A stretch of 64,000 nucleotides of DNA from the NCBI RefSeq assembly GCF_014836675.1, contig NZ_JACSQK010000008.1, positions 94,382-158,381 on the forward strand, written 5' to 3'. This document shows, piece by piece, positions 53,019-63,238 of the stretch; the stretch's first letter is position 1, and each line of letters begins with the position of its first letter. The position numbers and the translations under genes are program-made. The stretch is from Comamonas avium (GTDB taxonomy: Bacteria > Pseudomonadota > Gammaproteobacteria > Burkholderiales > Burkholderiaceae_C). The notes beneath the pieces were generated by a model that made no database searches, had not been told where the DNA came from, and saw only the letters and a list, made by a program, of their open reading frames with translations.

Positions 53019-54484
53019 AAATCTCTCTAAGCACGATCAGTTTGAGGCTGCGGCTGGCTTTATTATTTTCGGTCACCAGTGCAGTATTGTTTTTTTGGAT
53101 GGGATTTTATATTTATAAAAGCCTGGAAAAAGAAATTTTACACCGTGAAGATGTAGCCCTAATTGGGCGAATTATCCGAATTCAGCAGCTTTTGCAAAGT
53201 GGAATAAGTTTAGATACACTGATTAGTACCCCGCAGATTTATACAAATATGCTGGGTAATAACGAAGATATTTTGTGGATTGTTAATTCGCAGGGGCAAG
53301 TGCTCTTAGAGGTCAATCCCTTGCGGGTGTCTTTGCCGGAGGTGCCTGCGCAGAAGCTTCTTGTGCAACCGGTACCTAAAGCGGGTACGGTTCTTGGTCA
53401 GCAGCCTTCCCCTAATGTCGGCCATTCTGTCGAACCTCCTGTTCAACTGCTGACAACCTCTGTGCCCCAAAAATCGCGCCTAGCTTGGGTGCAACTCAGT
53501 GTGGAGGAGCAGAGACTGACCGTCATCGCAGGTCGCCTCTTGGCTGAGCGAACGGCGATGCTCCAGACCTACCAACGTGATTTGGGAGGAGCTTGGTTGC
53601 TGGGTGTAGCACTTGCCTTTGTGCTGGGTTGGGAGGTGGCACGTCGCGGATTGCGGCCACTGCATCGGTTGAGCGAAAAAGCACAAGCAATTGGCCCCCA
53701 GCAACTGGCTATGCGTTTGCCCAGTGCGCAATATCCCGCAGAGCTGCAAGGGCTCGCACAAGCGCTCAACACAATGCTGCAGCGCTTGGAAGAGGGCTTT
53801 ACCAGCTTGTCTAAATTTTCGGAAGACCTGGCTCATGAAATTCGGACCCCATTACACAACCTGATGCTGGACAACCAGTGGGGACTTAGACAAAAACGCA
53901 CCGTCATAGAGCATGAGGCGCGCCTTGTTTCACAGCAAGAAGAATATGAACGCTTGGCTCGCATGGTCGATAGCATGCTTTTTTTGGCACGCGCCGAGCA
54001 CAAGGGTGCCACGTTGCAACGAATTACCCTAGATTTGGCAGCGCTAGGTACACAGCTGGCCGACTATTTCGAGGGCATGGCGTTGGAAAAAAATATGTGT
54101 ATCGAGGTGCATATGCATGGACAGGTCTGGGCCGACAGCAGCTTACTGCGTAGGGCTCTGGCCAATTTAATCGCCAACGCCCTGCGCTATGGCGATTCGC
54201 ACACCACCATTTTTCTGCGTAGTCACCATACATCCAATGGCTGCAAACTGCATGTGTGCAACCAAGGGCCAACTATTGATCCAGAGCATTTGCCTCACTT
54301 GTTTGACCGTTTTTACCGATGTGAGCCATCTCGCAGCCAAACGGCAGACTCTGGCGGTTTGGGCCTAGCAATTGTTAAATCCATCATGGATTTACACCAA
54401 GGCGAAGTCTTGGTTAAAGCGGAAGCACAAAACATCTGTTTTACTTTGAACTTTCCTTCAGTGCAATCAAGAGAGATTCTTTAG
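53015..54484 (+). CDS. Sensor histidine kinase (HprS/CusS-like)
   Basis: 489 residues. Two membrane helices (about 14-32 and 190-212) around a periplasmic sensor of about 155 residues; HAMP ([20 protein letters not shown]), phospho-acceptor H-box [20 protein letters not shown], and the N, G1 ([17 protein letters not shown]) ATPase boxes. Partner of the preceding regulator, start overlapping its stop by 4 bp. The sensed signal, possibly reactive chlorine species, is inferred from the msrPQ neighbourhood. Confidence 0.9.
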   Translation: MKISLSTISLRLRLALLFSVTSAVLFFWMGFYIYKSLEKEILHREDVALIGRIIRIQQLLQSGISLDTLISTPQIYTNMLGNNEDILWIVNSQGQVLLEVNPLRVSLPEVPAQKLLVQPVPKAGTVLGQQPSPNVGHSVEPPVQLLTTSVPQKSRLAWVQLSVEEQRLTVIAGRLLAERTAMLQTYQRDLGGAWLLGVALAFVLGWEVARRGLRPLHRLSEKAQAIGPQQLAMRLPSAQYPAELQGLAQALNTMLQRLEEGFTSLSKFSEDLAHEIRTPLHNLMLDNQWGLRQKRTVIEHEARLVSQQEEYERLARMVDSMLFLARAEHKGATLQRITLDLAALGTQLADYFEGMALEKNMCIEVHMHGQVWADSSLLRRALANLIANALRYGDSHTTIFLRSHHTSNGCKLHVCNQGPTIDPEHLPHLFDRFYRCEPSRSQTADSGGLGLAIVKSIMDLHQGEVLVKAEAQNICFTLNFPSVQSREIL

Positions 54485-54804
54485 CGCGCTTGATCTCGCC
54501 TTCTTGCTAGCTCACTTGAAATGATGATGATTGAGTGAAAAACTGAGGGTTGCTGGGAAGTAGACGCCCCTTTGCAGTTAGGTATAGCTACGATTTTAAG
54601 GATGCCGCCCACAGCGGCATAAAGATTTACTGCTCGAATTGAGACTAACGTGATCTAGCAATTCACGGAAAGGCTTCTTGCTGGGCGGTGAGTCACTATA
54701 AGGAAGCAGTCTCAAGCGGAGAACTGAATGTATCAAGTTAGTCTATAGCCGACCTCTGCTGCCAAGGTCTGAGATATATCGTTAGTAGGCTATCCAGCAA
54801 GATG
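54485..54804. other. 320-bp gap between the kinase gene and nnr
   Basis: No gene. It contains a hairpin with perfect arms ATGCCGC / GCGGCAT (54,602-54,620) without a T-run. Two convergent genes end here. Confidence 0.4.
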
Positions 54805-56280
54805 TCAATAATTGTGATTCCATATTTTCTGCAGTTTCTGCAACTCCTTAGGCAATAAGCCCGGCAGATCCTCCGCAATCAAGCCAAGTCCATAGCTCGA
54901 TGCCGCAGCACCATGCAGCCACACCGCGGCTGCGGCCGCGTAAAATGGTGCCATTCCCTGTGCCAGCAAGCCAACGACGATGCCTGCCAGCACGTCGCCT
55001 GCACCTGCGGTAGCCAGAGTCGGCGGGGCGTTAGCGTTAATGATTGCATCGCCATCTGGAGCTGCGATCACGGTATCACTTCCCTTGAGCACGATAGTGC
55101 ATCCGCTGGTATGAGCGGCAGCACGCGCACGCGTGAGTTTGTCACCTTTCATATCAAGTAAACCTTCGAACAGTCTCTTGAATTCGCCTTCATGCGGCGT
55201 CAATACGCAAGGACCTACAATTGCATTAAACAAGGTCAGTGGGTCGTCTTTGAAGCAAGAAAGCGCGTCGGCATCAAGGACAGTCGCACGGCCAGTTCTG
55301 AGTATCGCAAGTACATATGCTCGAGTTTCTGGCCCTACACCAGCTCCCGGACCAATGATCAACCCAGTGTATCGGGCGTCTGCGAGAAGACGCCCGAAGT
55401 CTTCAGGACGCGCTACTGGACTCACCATCACACTGGTCAATGCTGCTGCATAGACCTGCAGTGCGACTTCAGGCACGGCTATGGTAGTAAGGCCTGCGCC
55501 TATTCTGGATGCCCCCATAGCAGCCATGCGTGCTGCACCAGTGGCTGGCCAACCTCCCCAAATGAGAGCATGTCCGCGAGTATATTTGTTGCCTACGGTC
55601 TGCAACATGGGTAACCGGTCTACCCAGAGGGTAGGGCCATTCTCAAATGTGTCAGGTATGAATTGGGCAGATTGTGTAACTGAGGTCTCGCTCGAATCAA
55701 CCAACAGCTCACCGCATAGGCTGCGACCTGGCTGCAGCAAATGACCTGGCTTCTTGTGAAAGCAAGCCACCGTCAGCGAGCAGGGGACAGCACCCTCAGA
55801 AGCTCCAGTATCGCTATACATGCCGCTAGGCACATCGACAGCAATAATCGTCATTTTTCGTTCTGCTGCACAGGCCAGCGTCAAAGCTGCCTGGCCTCCC
55901 AGAGGGCGATTAAGGCCCGTACCGAAGATGGCATCAATAACAAGTACCGCATCTTTGAGCGCAGCGGGAGTTAAAGCTTCCACTGGTCCATCCCAGAGTT
56001 CTGTCAGATGAGCGACTGTGCTTTCGCGTGCTATCAGCACTGCTACTCGTACTGGCCAACCAGATTTAGCCAGCCTTTTGGCAACAACAAAGCCCTCACC
56101 ACCGTTGCCGCCTGGGCCACACAAAACAAGCACAGGGCTAGGTGTCCAGCGCTTTTGAATGATCTGGGCTACATAATTACCCGCATTTTCAATCAGTGTT
56201 GAGTCATCAATATAGCAGTGCAAGTTATAGGCCTGTCGCATCTGCTTTGAGGTAAGCAATGCAGCATCGCGATTTAGCAC
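54805..56280 (-). CDS. nnr: Bifunctional NAD(P)H-hydrate epimerase/dehydratase
   Basis: 491 residues. N-terminal NnrE (YjeF_N) with GPGGNGGEGFVVAKRL and VLVIDAIFGTGLNRPLGG; C-terminal NnrD (YjeF_C) with DADALSCF, LTPHEGEFKRLF and TLATAGAGDVLAGIVVGLLA. Restores NAD(P)H from its damaged hydrate using ADP or ATP. GTG start at 56280 with GGGA eight bases upstream; no alternative ATG fits the family. Single-gene unit. Confidence 0.95.
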   Translation of the reverse strand: MLNRDAALLTSKQMRQAYNLHCYIDDSTLIENAGNYVAQIIQKRWTPSPVLVLCGPGGNGGEGFVVAKRLAKSGWPVRVAVLIARESTVAHLTELWDGPVEALTPAALKDAVLVIDAIFGTGLNRPLGGQAALTLACAAERKMTIIAVDVPSGMYSDTGASEGAVPCSLTVACFHKKPGHLLQPGRSLCGELLVDSSETSVTQSAQFIPDTFENGPTLWVDRLPMLQTVGNKYTRGHALIWGGWPATGAARMAAMGASRIGAGLTTIAVPEVALQVYAAALTSVMVSPVARPEDFGRLLADARYTGLIIGPGAGVGPETRAYVLAILRTGRATVLDADALSCFKDDPLTLFNAIVGPCVLTPHEGEFKRLFEGLLDMKGDKLTRARAAAHTSGCTIVLKGSDTVIAAPDGDAIINANAPPTLATAGAGDVLAGIVVGLLAQGMAPFYAAAAAVWLHGAAASSYGLGLIAEDLPGLLPKELQKLQKIWNHNY

Positions 56281-56620
56281 AGTGATGTCCCTGAGCAGTA
56301 TGCAATCTGGCCATATTTATCTGTCAACTCTGTATTAAACGTTTTGAGTTGTTCCCGCTTTCGATTGCAATTATCTAGGGAAATCTCGTACCAAAAAGAT
56401 CGTTTTAGTAGTGTGCCGAACGATTGATATGGAAATTGCTTCATCAAATCACTCCTAGATAGATTATTCGGTGTAGTCATCAACAGTGAGTTGAACTAAC
56501 GTTTGACAGGCACTTTGGGGAAGCGTTCACGTCCTTAGCTTTGCACAAAAGTCTCCAAGAAGTACGCCATAGTCCCTTTTGATTCAGAATAGTCTTCATC
56601 ACTACGGAAGGTGCTTGGCC
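56281..56620. other. 340-bp gap between nnr and the RNB gene
   Basis: Contains a minus-strand open frame of about 69 residues (56,274-56,480) that overlaps the nnr start and has no ribosome-binding site; I treat it as chance. The promoters of nnr and of the RNB gene must lie here. No other feature. Confidence 0.35.
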
Positions 56621-58093
56621 ATGCGAAACGTTTTATCGAATCATCGTGCCGATTTATCGACAATCGCAGCTTGGGCAATGTATAGCCGAGGTTTAGAGCC
56701 AGACTTTCCAGACAGTGTTATCAATCAGCTCTCGCACATGCCTGAACCTGCCAAAGAGACTGATGAAAGTATTCGTGACCTGACTGCATTGCCGTGGTGT
56801 TCCATAGATAACGATGACTCTCTGGATCTTGATCAACTGACTGCGATTGAATCACTGTCAAACGGAACAGTGCGTGCATATGTAGCGGTTGCTGATGTGG
56901 ATAGCATGGTGAAAAAAGGCTCTCCTATTGATGAGCACGCTAGGCTGAATACAACATCTGTTTATACCTCTGCTCGTGTTTTCCCCATGCTGCCCATTCA
57001 GTTGTGCACAGACCTCACTTCGCTTAACCAAGACGAAAAACGCCTAGCAGTTGTAACGGTAATGGTCTTCAATGAGCTTGGCGTATTGGTGGAATCTAAC
57101 CATTTTCGGGCAGTTGTTCAGAACAAGGCAAAACTAGCTTACGACGCAGTGTCTGCATGGATGGAGGGCGAAATCGACTTGCCTGAACCTGCCCGTAAGA
57201 TTGCAGGGATGGATGTTCAGTTGCGTATGCAAGATACGCTGGCTCAAAAACTTAAGCTGCTGCGCCGTTCGCTGGGATCACTTGAGTTTGAAACATTTCA
57301 ACCTCATGCTGTATTTGAAAACAACAAAATAATTGGCATTCGACAACAACCTCACAATCGCGCGCGACAGCTAATTGAAGAGTTGATGATTGCTACCAAC
57401 GTTTGTACGGCTCGCTTTTTGGCGGCCCAAGGTATTCCATCGCTGCGCAGAGTAGTTCGTTCCCCTGAAAGATGGCTTCGAATCATGGAAGTGGCTTATA
57501 GATACGGTACAAGCTTGCCATATGAGCCCAATGGAGAAGCTTTGCAGGCTTTTTTAGCTCAACAGCACAAACAAGACCCTTTACGGTTTCCAGATTTGTC
57601 TTTGGTTGTGATCAAACTCATGGGCTCTGGCGAATACGTGGTGGAGTATGCCCGAGGACCATCGATTGGCCACTTTGGACTGGCTGTTCAGGATTACATG
57701 CATTCGACTGCGCCCAATCGGCGTTATCCAGATTTGATAACTTTACGATTGCTTAAGTCTGCACTGACCGGAGAGCAGTCTCCTTATTCGATCCCTGAGC
57801 TTGAGGCACTTGCGGCGCACTGCACTGCACAAGAAGATGCTGCGAAGAAAGTTGAACGCCAATTGCGTAAATCAGAAGCTGCTTTGTTGCTTCATGACCG
57901 CGTGGGAGAGGCTTTCGAAGGGATTGTCACTGGTAGTGGAGAGCATGGGACCTGGGTTCGCATTTTTACCCCGCCTGTAGAAGGACGCCTAAAGAATTCA
58001 TCTCCAGCAACCCGTGTGGGGCAAAAGGTGAGGGTGAAGTTGCTTTCTACTTCAGTAGAGCGAGGATTTGTTGACTTCGTGATTGCCAATTGA
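56621..58093 (+). CDS. RNB-domain ribonuclease (RNase II/R family)
   Basis: 490 residues, RNB catalytic domain (about 60-400) followed by an S1-like domain (FEGIVTGSGEHGTWVRIFTP; VGQKVRVKLLS). No N-terminal cold-shock domains as in RNase R, and no Lys-rich tail, so it is the short form. The catalytic loop reads SIDNDDSLDLDQL: the fourth conserved Asp of the IDxxxxxDxDD pattern is Gln. This wording recurs, in my memory, in a Burkholderiales subgroup. Role in RNA turnover or a maturation step is inferred. ATG at 56621 after GGAAGG. Confidence 0.87.
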   Translation: MRNVLSNHRADLSTIAAWAMYSRGLEPDFPDSVINQLSHMPEPAKETDESIRDLTALPWCSIDNDDSLDLDQLTAIESLSNGTVRAYVAVADVDSMVKKGSPIDEHARLNTTSVYTSARVFPMLPIQLCTDLTSLNQDEKRLAVVTVMVFNELGVLVESNHFRAVVQNKAKLAYDAVSAWMEGEIDLPEPARKIAGMDVQLRMQDTLAQKLKLLRRSLGSLEFETFQPHAVFENNKIIGIRQQPHNRARQLIEELMIATNVCTARFLAAQGIPSLRRVVRSPERWLRIMEVAYRYGTSLPYEPNGEALQAFLAQQHKQDPLRFPDLSLVVIKLMGSGEYVVEYARGPSIGHFGLAVQDYMHSTAPNRRYPDLITLRLLKSALTGEQSPYSIPELEALAAHCTAQEDAAKKVERQLRKSEAALLLHDRVGEAFEGIVTGSGEHGTWVRIFTPPVEGRLKNSSPATRVGQKVRVKLLSTSVERGFVDFVIAN

Positions 58094-58542
58094 TTGGTTT
58101 GAAATAAATTCAGGATCAAGCATGCACTGTTGCAAAAGAGATGCATAGACCTTGCTACGAGAGCTTTAGCGATCCTTGCCCCCTGAATCGAGGATACAAA
58201 TGACTAGCCATAAATGCACCATCGGTGTACCTGCACCGGAGTCTACCTCCGCGATCCACAGAACCTTGGACACGGTGAAGCGAAATCACCAATCGATTAC
58301 GACGGGAGTATTTAGACAAAGGAATCGACATCGCCAGTTTCTCGCAGAATGCGCTGGAAGAAATTTCACATGAAAAAACAAGCGTTCCATAAAAAACTTC
58401 AGACAACTTAGCCCCGCTAGAGTTGTTCAGCGAATGTGTTGCAACGTCGATTGTCCGTATGCTTCGCCGTCACGTTCTTCTGCCTATTACAGACATCCAA
58501 CGGTCTATAAATTCTTCCTGCCAGTTTTCAATCTCCAGGCGC
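58094..58542. other. 449-bp gap between the RNB and RRM genes
   Basis: No gene recognised; the open frames are short and lack ribosome-binding sites. The RRM terminator sits at its right end. It is the convergent meeting zone of the RNB gene (plus) and the RRM gene (minus). Confidence 0.4.
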
Positions 58543-58575
58543 AAAAAAACGCCCTCAATTTTGGGGCGTTTTTTG
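58543..58575. terminator. Terminator of the RRM gene
   Basis: AAAAAACGCCC / GGGGCGTTTTTT stem with an AT-rich loop, A-run on one side and T-run on the other. It lies 15 bp after the RRM stop codon and can stop transcription from both sides. Confidence 0.88.
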
Positions 58576-58589
58576 AGTGCGTAGCTAAA

Positions 58590-58937
58590 TCAGTAGCCAG
58601 TGCCACCGCCATAGCCATCATTGCCATAGCCAACATTAGGACGCGAGCTGGCGCGGAATTCGCGATTGCCGCCAGAGCCACGTCCTTCTTCGCGAGGTTT
58701 CGCAAGGTTGACTACGATCGAGCGTCCATCAACCGACATTCCATGCAGCGCAGTAATAGCGGCTTGACAAGCATCAGCAGAGGTCATCTCTACAAACGCA
58801 AACCCTTTAGATTGTCCGCTGTCGCGATCCATCATGACTTTGGCGGAGGTAACACTTCCGAATTCAGCAAAGTTGCTTTTCAGGCTGGAGTCGGTTACGG
58901 AGTAAGGCAGGTTGCCAACGTAGATTTTGGTGCTCAT
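58590..58937 (-). CDS. RNA recognition motif protein (glycine-rich, cold-shock type)
   Basis: 115 residues. One RRM (residues about 4-80) with RNP-2 KIYVGNLPY and RNP-1 KGFAFVEM, then a Gly/Arg/Tyr-rich tail (EGRGSGGNREFRASSRPNVG). Bacterial proteins of this kind bind mRNA and are often cold-induced. A long leader (about 110 bp, upstream on the minus strand) with poly-A-rich 5' side precedes the ATG and may control translation by temperature, but this is not shown. Own terminator. Confidence 0.9.
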   Translation of the reverse strand: MSTKIYVGNLPYSVTDSSLKSNFAEFGSVTSAKVMMDRDSGQSKGFAFVEMTSADACQAAITALHGMSVDGRSIVVNLAKPREEGRGSGGNREFRASSRPNVGYGNDGYGGGTGY

Positions 58938-59048
58938 GAAAGAAGCCTTTTAATTAATGACTCGTCAAAAATTGACGCATCGTTTGAATATGGCTGTGGG
59001 GAGTGCTAGTCCGTAGCAACCGGATGAAGTTGAGCGTTTGCTAGAGGC

Positions 59049-59255
59049 TCAGCACGTTGAGGGCTGCATGGATGTTTGCAGCCAGCCTTGGGTCACAGCA
59101 TAGATTTTTGCTGCTTCGGTCGAGGCAAATGTTTTGTCAAAGCGAAAAACACGGCAGTAGCTGCTGTTTTGCTTTGTGCGCTGAAGTGCAAAGGATGCTT
59201 GGAAGCGACCGCAATTGGTCTTATGGGATGAGGGCGTAACGAAGTACTTGCCCAT
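59049..59255 (-). CDS. Small conserved hypothetical protein (Burkholderiales)
   Basis: 68 residues. It resembles a small family I know from Burkholderiales with the pattern KYFVTPSSxxTxxGRFxASF, CRVFRFxxxFAS and AAKIYAVTQGWLQT, which recurs in several genera but has no assigned function. No clear Shine-Dalgarno before the ATG (59255), so confidence is moderate. Located between the RRM gene and an AT-rich gap. Confidence 0.55.
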   Translation of the reverse strand: MGKYFVTPSSHKTNCGRFQASFALQRTKQNSSYCRVFRFDKTFASTEAAKIYAVTQGWLQTSMQPSTC

Positions 59256-59825
59256 AGCAATAGGAGAGAGTGGAATCTAGTTCAATCAGAGAGCAGGTCT
59301 AAGAGACCTGCATGAGCTTTCGATAACTCGATGGGCTGTTGCTCGACAGCCAACGGTGCGAAAAATTTCGCGGAAATTTTTTGCAGGAGGACTCGATCAC
59401 CTCATGCTGACGTTACTGTGCAACTATTTAAGTTAGCTAGCAACAATTTCATTATAAGTCTTTTTTATTAAAAAAACCAATTTTATTGTTTTTGGTTTTT
59501 TCTCTACAGCTTCATGGCTGTGCCTCGCGTGCTAGCGCGAGGCTAGGTTCCCAGTCATCGCCAACAGCAGAATTATTTTATGCATCTCGTTTTCTCTGTC
59601 TCTAGTGACATGGAGCACATATGAGGAAATTGTTGCGCAGTGTTGGTTGCGCAGATTCAGCAAGAGTCTTCATAACGCGAAGGGCATGGCTAACAAGTAT
59701 TGATTTCTAAGTGTATGATTTACATCGCCAAGGTAGTAGGAACCCATACCAATCTTTGCTTGGCGCACGTTAGGCTTAGCTGCGGTGTGCGGATGTTGTA
59801 TCACCAGAATCGTTTTTTAATGGGT
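59256..59825. other. 570-bp gap with several palindromes
   Basis: No gene recognised. It holds three dyads: AAAAATTTC / GAAATTTTT (59,361-59,381), AAAAAACCAA / TTGGTTTTTT (59,471-59,501) and GCCTCGCG / CGCGAGGC (59,522-59,543). The second looks like a terminator, the first like an operator. The 5' frame of the next gene is open upstream but without a good start. Confidence 0.45.
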
Positions 59826-60224
59826 ATGAAAATGAGCGATGAAATTGATACCGACATGATTGAAGAGTCGTTGATCGTCATCGACCAGGCATGCGCAGAG
59901 TTCAAGAAGAGCGTTTTTTTGCGTGCCACTAGGGAGATGGACTGGCAAGCGCGGCATAAGGCCGATGATGTGATCGTTTGTTTTGATGCAGTCAAATACT
60001 CAGGACACAGACGCACTAAAGACCTGATGCTTGTGGAGCTGGATCAGCTATGCCAGGAACTAGATCAGGTGATTAGATGGTCTTATGTCAACAGGCCCTT
60101 TGACGTAGCAACATACGAGCATATTCTAAGTATTGCTCAACTGGTCAAAGGTGCCGTGTATTCAGCGCTAGGCATCTATCGGCCTGCCCTGCAACTTCTT
60201 CCGCTTATGGGTTTAAAAGCTTAA
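59826..60224 (+). CDS. Hypothetical protein
   Basis: About 132 residues from an ATG at 59826 (ATGs at 59,820 and 59,832 and a far upstream frame are alternatives; no strong ribosome-binding site decides). Acidic, mostly helical, with one Cys pair; no domain recognised. The strong terminator right after it supports it as a transcribed unit. Confidence 0.6.
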   Translation: MKMSDEIDTDMIEESLIVIDQACAEFKKSVFLRATREMDWQARHKADDVIVCFDAVKYSGHRRTKDLMLVELDQLCQELDQVIRWSYVNRPFDVATYEHILSIAQLVKGAVYSALGIYRPALQLLPLMGLKA

Positions 60225-60234
60225 AGACGCAAAT

Positions 60235-60256
60235 AAGCACCTTCGGGTGCTTTTTT
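60235..60256 (+). terminator. Rho-independent terminator
   Basis: AAGCACC / GGTGCTT stem with TTCG loop and a six-T run, 10 bp after the stop codon of the hypothetical gene. Confidence 0.9.
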
Positions 60257-60352
60257 GCACTCACAGAACCTGACTCATAAAACTGTTGTCTGTTGCTAGT
60301 GCATTTGGGATTGCTGCGCATGACCAATATAAACCTCTATAACTTTGATTCG

Positions 60353-61612
60353 TTAGAGCGAGAGTATCCACCCTGTAAACGCTGCAAGCATAACGACCAA
60401 CGCTGGGGGAAGTCGTGCGTAAACCAGCAATCCGAACGCAGCTAAAGCAAATCCGAAATCGGTTTTGGAATGGATTGCACTCGTCCACACTGGGTCATAT
60501 AGCGCAGCTCCTAACACCCCAACCACGGCTGCATTCACCCCCGCCATTGACCTCTGGACTCCAACACGCTGACGCAAAGCTTCCCAAAACGGTAATGTGC
60601 CAATGACCAATAGAAAAGCTGGCAAAAAAATAGCGCTCAGCAATGCCAAACCTCCAATCCAGCCGCCAAACGGGCTGGGCATGCCAGCGCCAAGGTAAGC
60701 CGCGAACGTGAACAAAGGTCCTGGAACAGCTTGTGCGGCGCCATAGCCGGCTAGAAAAGTCTCGTTTGACATCCAACCACTTGGTACTACGCTTGTCTGA
60801 AGCAAGGGAAGCACAACGTGGCCACCCCCAAACACCAATGCTCCGGCTTGATAGAAATCGCTGAAAAAAGTTGCGACTGGTGAATGAGTCAATGAAGCTA
60901 TTAGAGGCAAAAGCACCAGCAATATCGCAAAAATACCCAACAATGCTGCTGCGACCACTTTGTTTACACCGTAAGTAAGGTGCTGTGTTGTTGGAAGCTG
61001 GTTCAGCTTTAGCATCGAGTACCCAATCACACCACCTAAAACAATCGCGGTGATCTGTCCAATAGCGGAAGGAACCGCTAGAACTAAAAGAGTGCCTGCA
61101 ATAGCAACGCTCGCACGCAGTCTGTCAGGGCAAAGGGACTTTGCCATCCCCGATACAGCTTGCGCAACAACTGCGACAGCAACAATTTTTAGTCCATGAA
61201 TAGCCCCTGACTGAGCAAGCACTGACGAATGTGAGACCCCTATTGCAAAAAGAATAAGCGCGATTGTCGAAGGCAGCGTGAAGCCTAACCACGCCGCAAA
61301 AGCGCCGCTCCAACCGCTGCGGCCAAGACCGATTGCTATGCCAACCTGACTACTAGCTGGGCCAGGCAGAAACTGGCACAACGCCACTAAATCTGAGTAA
61401 CTCTTGTCGTCTAGCCACCTTCGGGCTTCAACGAACTCCGTGCGGAAATACCCCAAATGAGCGACAGGCCCACCAAAAGACGTCAATCCAAGTTTGAAAA
61501 AAACAAGCAAGACTTCAAAAAAAGAGCCTCTCGCATTTGTTGAGATAACGCATTCGCCATCATGGTCTGATGAGTTCGTATGATCTGCCCCCTGAGAGGA
61601 CGAATGCTTCAT
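60353..61612 (-). CDS. chrA: Chromate transporter ChrA family protein
   Basis: 419 residues, long-chain CHR type with two homologous halves. First half: FFKLGLTSFGGPVAHLGYFR and FLPGPASSQVGIAIGLGRSG. Second half: FYQAGALVFGGGHVVLPLLQ and GYGAAQAVPGPLFTFAAYLG. Such proteins export chromate using the proton gradient. No chrB regulator nearby. It follows the chemoreceptor gene by 45 bp on the same strand and may share its transcript. Confidence 0.93.
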   Translation of the reverse strand: MKHSSSQGADHTNSSDHDGECVISTNARGSFFEVLLVFFKLGLTSFGGPVAHLGYFRTEFVEARRWLDDKSYSDLVALCQFLPGPASSQVGIAIGLGRSGWSGAFAAWLGFTLPSTIALILFAIGVSHSSVLAQSGAIHGLKIVAVAVVAQAVSGMAKSLCPDRLRASVAIAGTLLVLAVPSAIGQITAIVLGGVIGYSMLKLNQLPTTQHLTYGVNKVVAAALLGIFAILLVLLPLIASLTHSPVATFFSDFYQAGALVFGGGHVVLPLLQTSVVPSGWMSNETFLAGYGAAQAVPGPLFTFAAYLGAGMPSPFGGWIGGLALLSAIFLPAFLLVIGTLPFWEALRQRVGVQRSMAGVNAAVVGVLGAALYDPVWTSAIHSKTDFGFALAAFGLLVYARLPPALVVMLAAFTGWILSL

Positions 61613-61657
61613 AACTTAGAATTTTTTATTTGTTAGTGCTGTTTGCGACTCCAAGCA

Positions 61658-63238
61658 TTACTTCAATGCAAGGTCTGCAGCTGGTGCGTTAACAGCTTGT
61701 GAGAGTTTGAAAACAGAAACTACCTGTACTAGATCCTGAGCCTGACCACGCAAGCTGGCTGCAGCAGCTGCCATCTCCTCCACAAGAGCTGCATTTTGTT
61801 GTGTGGCCTGATCCATTTGCTGCACAGCCTCACCAACCTGGACCACACCAGCGCTTTGCTCGGCACTGGCCGCGCTGATTTCAGCCATGATGTCTGTCAT
61901 GCGACGCACGCTGCTGACCACTTCGGACATGGTGCTGCCTGCCTTGTCTACCTGCGCCGAGCCTTGCTCAACGCGAGCCACGCTGTCATCGATGAGTTGC
62001 TTGATTTCCTTGGCCGCGACAGCACTACGTTGTGCCAAAGTACGAACCTCACCGGCCACAACTGCAAACCCGCGACCTTGCTCGCCCGCACGTGCTGCCT
62101 CGACCGCAGCGTTCAAGGCCAGGATATTGGTTTGAAAGGCAATGCTGTCGATCACACTGATGATGTCAGCGATTTTGCGTGAACTGTCATTGATTCCCCT
62201 CATGGTGTCCACCACTTGGGCAACCACTTGGCCACCGTGCTCAGCAACCTCCGAAGCGTTGTTAGCAAGTTGATTGGCAGTTTTAGCATTCGCGGCGTTT
62301 TGCTGCACGGTGGAAGTCATCTCTTCCATTGAGGCCGCTGTTTCTTCTAGGGCACTGGCCTGTGATTCGGTGCGTGAACTAAGGTCCTGATTACCTTCTG
62401 CAATCTGGGAACTGGCAGTAGCAACCCCTTCTGACCCCTGGCGCACTGTACTCACTACACGGATCAGGCTGTCCTGCATGGCGGAAAGAGAGCGCAACAA
62501 TTGCGCTACCTCGTCTTGGCCATTCGCGCGAATAGATTGCGTCAGATCTCCTTTAGCGAAAGCGTCAGTTGCGGTCATAGCATGCAGCAAAGAGCTACTG
62601 ATACCACGCACCAAACTCCAACCTAAAAATACTGACAAGGCAATGCCAAAAACTATGGCAACGATAGACAAGTTGCGGATGTTGCGATAACTCACAACAG
62701 CTTCTTCGTATTTCTCTTTGGCCACGTCAACTTGCAACTTTGTCAGTTTCGTCAAGCTATCGCGCACTGGGGCATATGCGCTTTCCTCTACGGTAGAAAC
62801 CAGTACTCGTGCACGCTCGAAATCAGCTGCCTGCAAGGCGGCCTGCACTGGAACAAGGAAGTTGTTCAAAAAACCTGTACGGGCCAGCTCGAATTCTTTC
62901 GCGTAAAGAGCTTCATCAGGCGTCAATTCGGTGGCCATATATGCCGCCCAGGTAGTGTCGATCTCTTTGCTGCTTTGCTGCATGTCTTCAAGAATGCTTG
63001 CAGTCTTACTAGAGTCCGCTAAGACAACCCCATGGTTAGCAGCATTGCGGTTGCGCAATACATCTCGCTGAACAACCAGTATTTGGCTGAGCGGCACGGC
63101 GCGGTCTTGGTACACACTGCGCAAGCCTTCCTCGGTTTTCGACATTCCAAACAGGCCCAGCGCACCAACCAGTACCAGTAAAACGGACATCAGTGCAACC
63201 AGCACTGTCAGACGAGTGGAAATTTTAAAGTTGTTCAT
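61658..63238 (-). CDS. Methyl-accepting chemotaxis protein
   Basis: 526 residues, start ATG at 63238 (frame open 4 codons further). Helix 1 (about 10-32), four-helix-bundle MCP sensor (4HB, about 33-190), helix 2 (about 192-212), HAMP, and the signalling hairpin with the tip [21 protein letters not shown]. Glu/Gln-rich adaptation heptads are present. Ligand unknown, possibly an oxyanion given chrA downstream, but nothing in the sequence shows it. Confidence 0.93.
   Translation of the reverse strand: MNNFKISTRLTVLVALMSVLLVLVGALGLFGMSKTEEGLRSVYQDRAVPLSQILVVQRDVLRNRNAANHGVVLADSSKTASILEDMQQSSKEIDTTWAAYMATELTPDEALYAKEFELARTGFLNNFLVPVQAALQAADFERARVLVSTVEESAYAPVRDSLTKLTKLQVDVAKEKYEEAVVSYRNIRNLSIVAIVFGIALSVFLGWSLVRGISSSLLHAMTATDAFAKGDLTQSIRANGQDEVAQLLRSLSAMQDSLIRVVSTVRQGSEGVATASSQIAEGNQDLSSRTESQASALEETAASMEEMTSTVQQNAANAKTANQLANNASEVAEHGGQVVAQVVDTMRGINDSSRKIADIISVIDSIAFQTNILALNAAVEAARAGEQGRGFAVVAGEVRTLAQRSAVAAKEIKQLIDDSVARVEQGSAQVDKAGSTMSEVVSSVRRMTDIMAEISAASAEQSAGVVQVGEAVQQMDQATQQNAALVEEMAAAAASLRGQAQDLVQVVSVFKLSQAVNAPAADLALK

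Noticed and set aside
56274..56480. 69-residue open frame overlapping the nnr start
   Set aside because: No ribosome-binding site, overlaps a well-supported gene start, no family.
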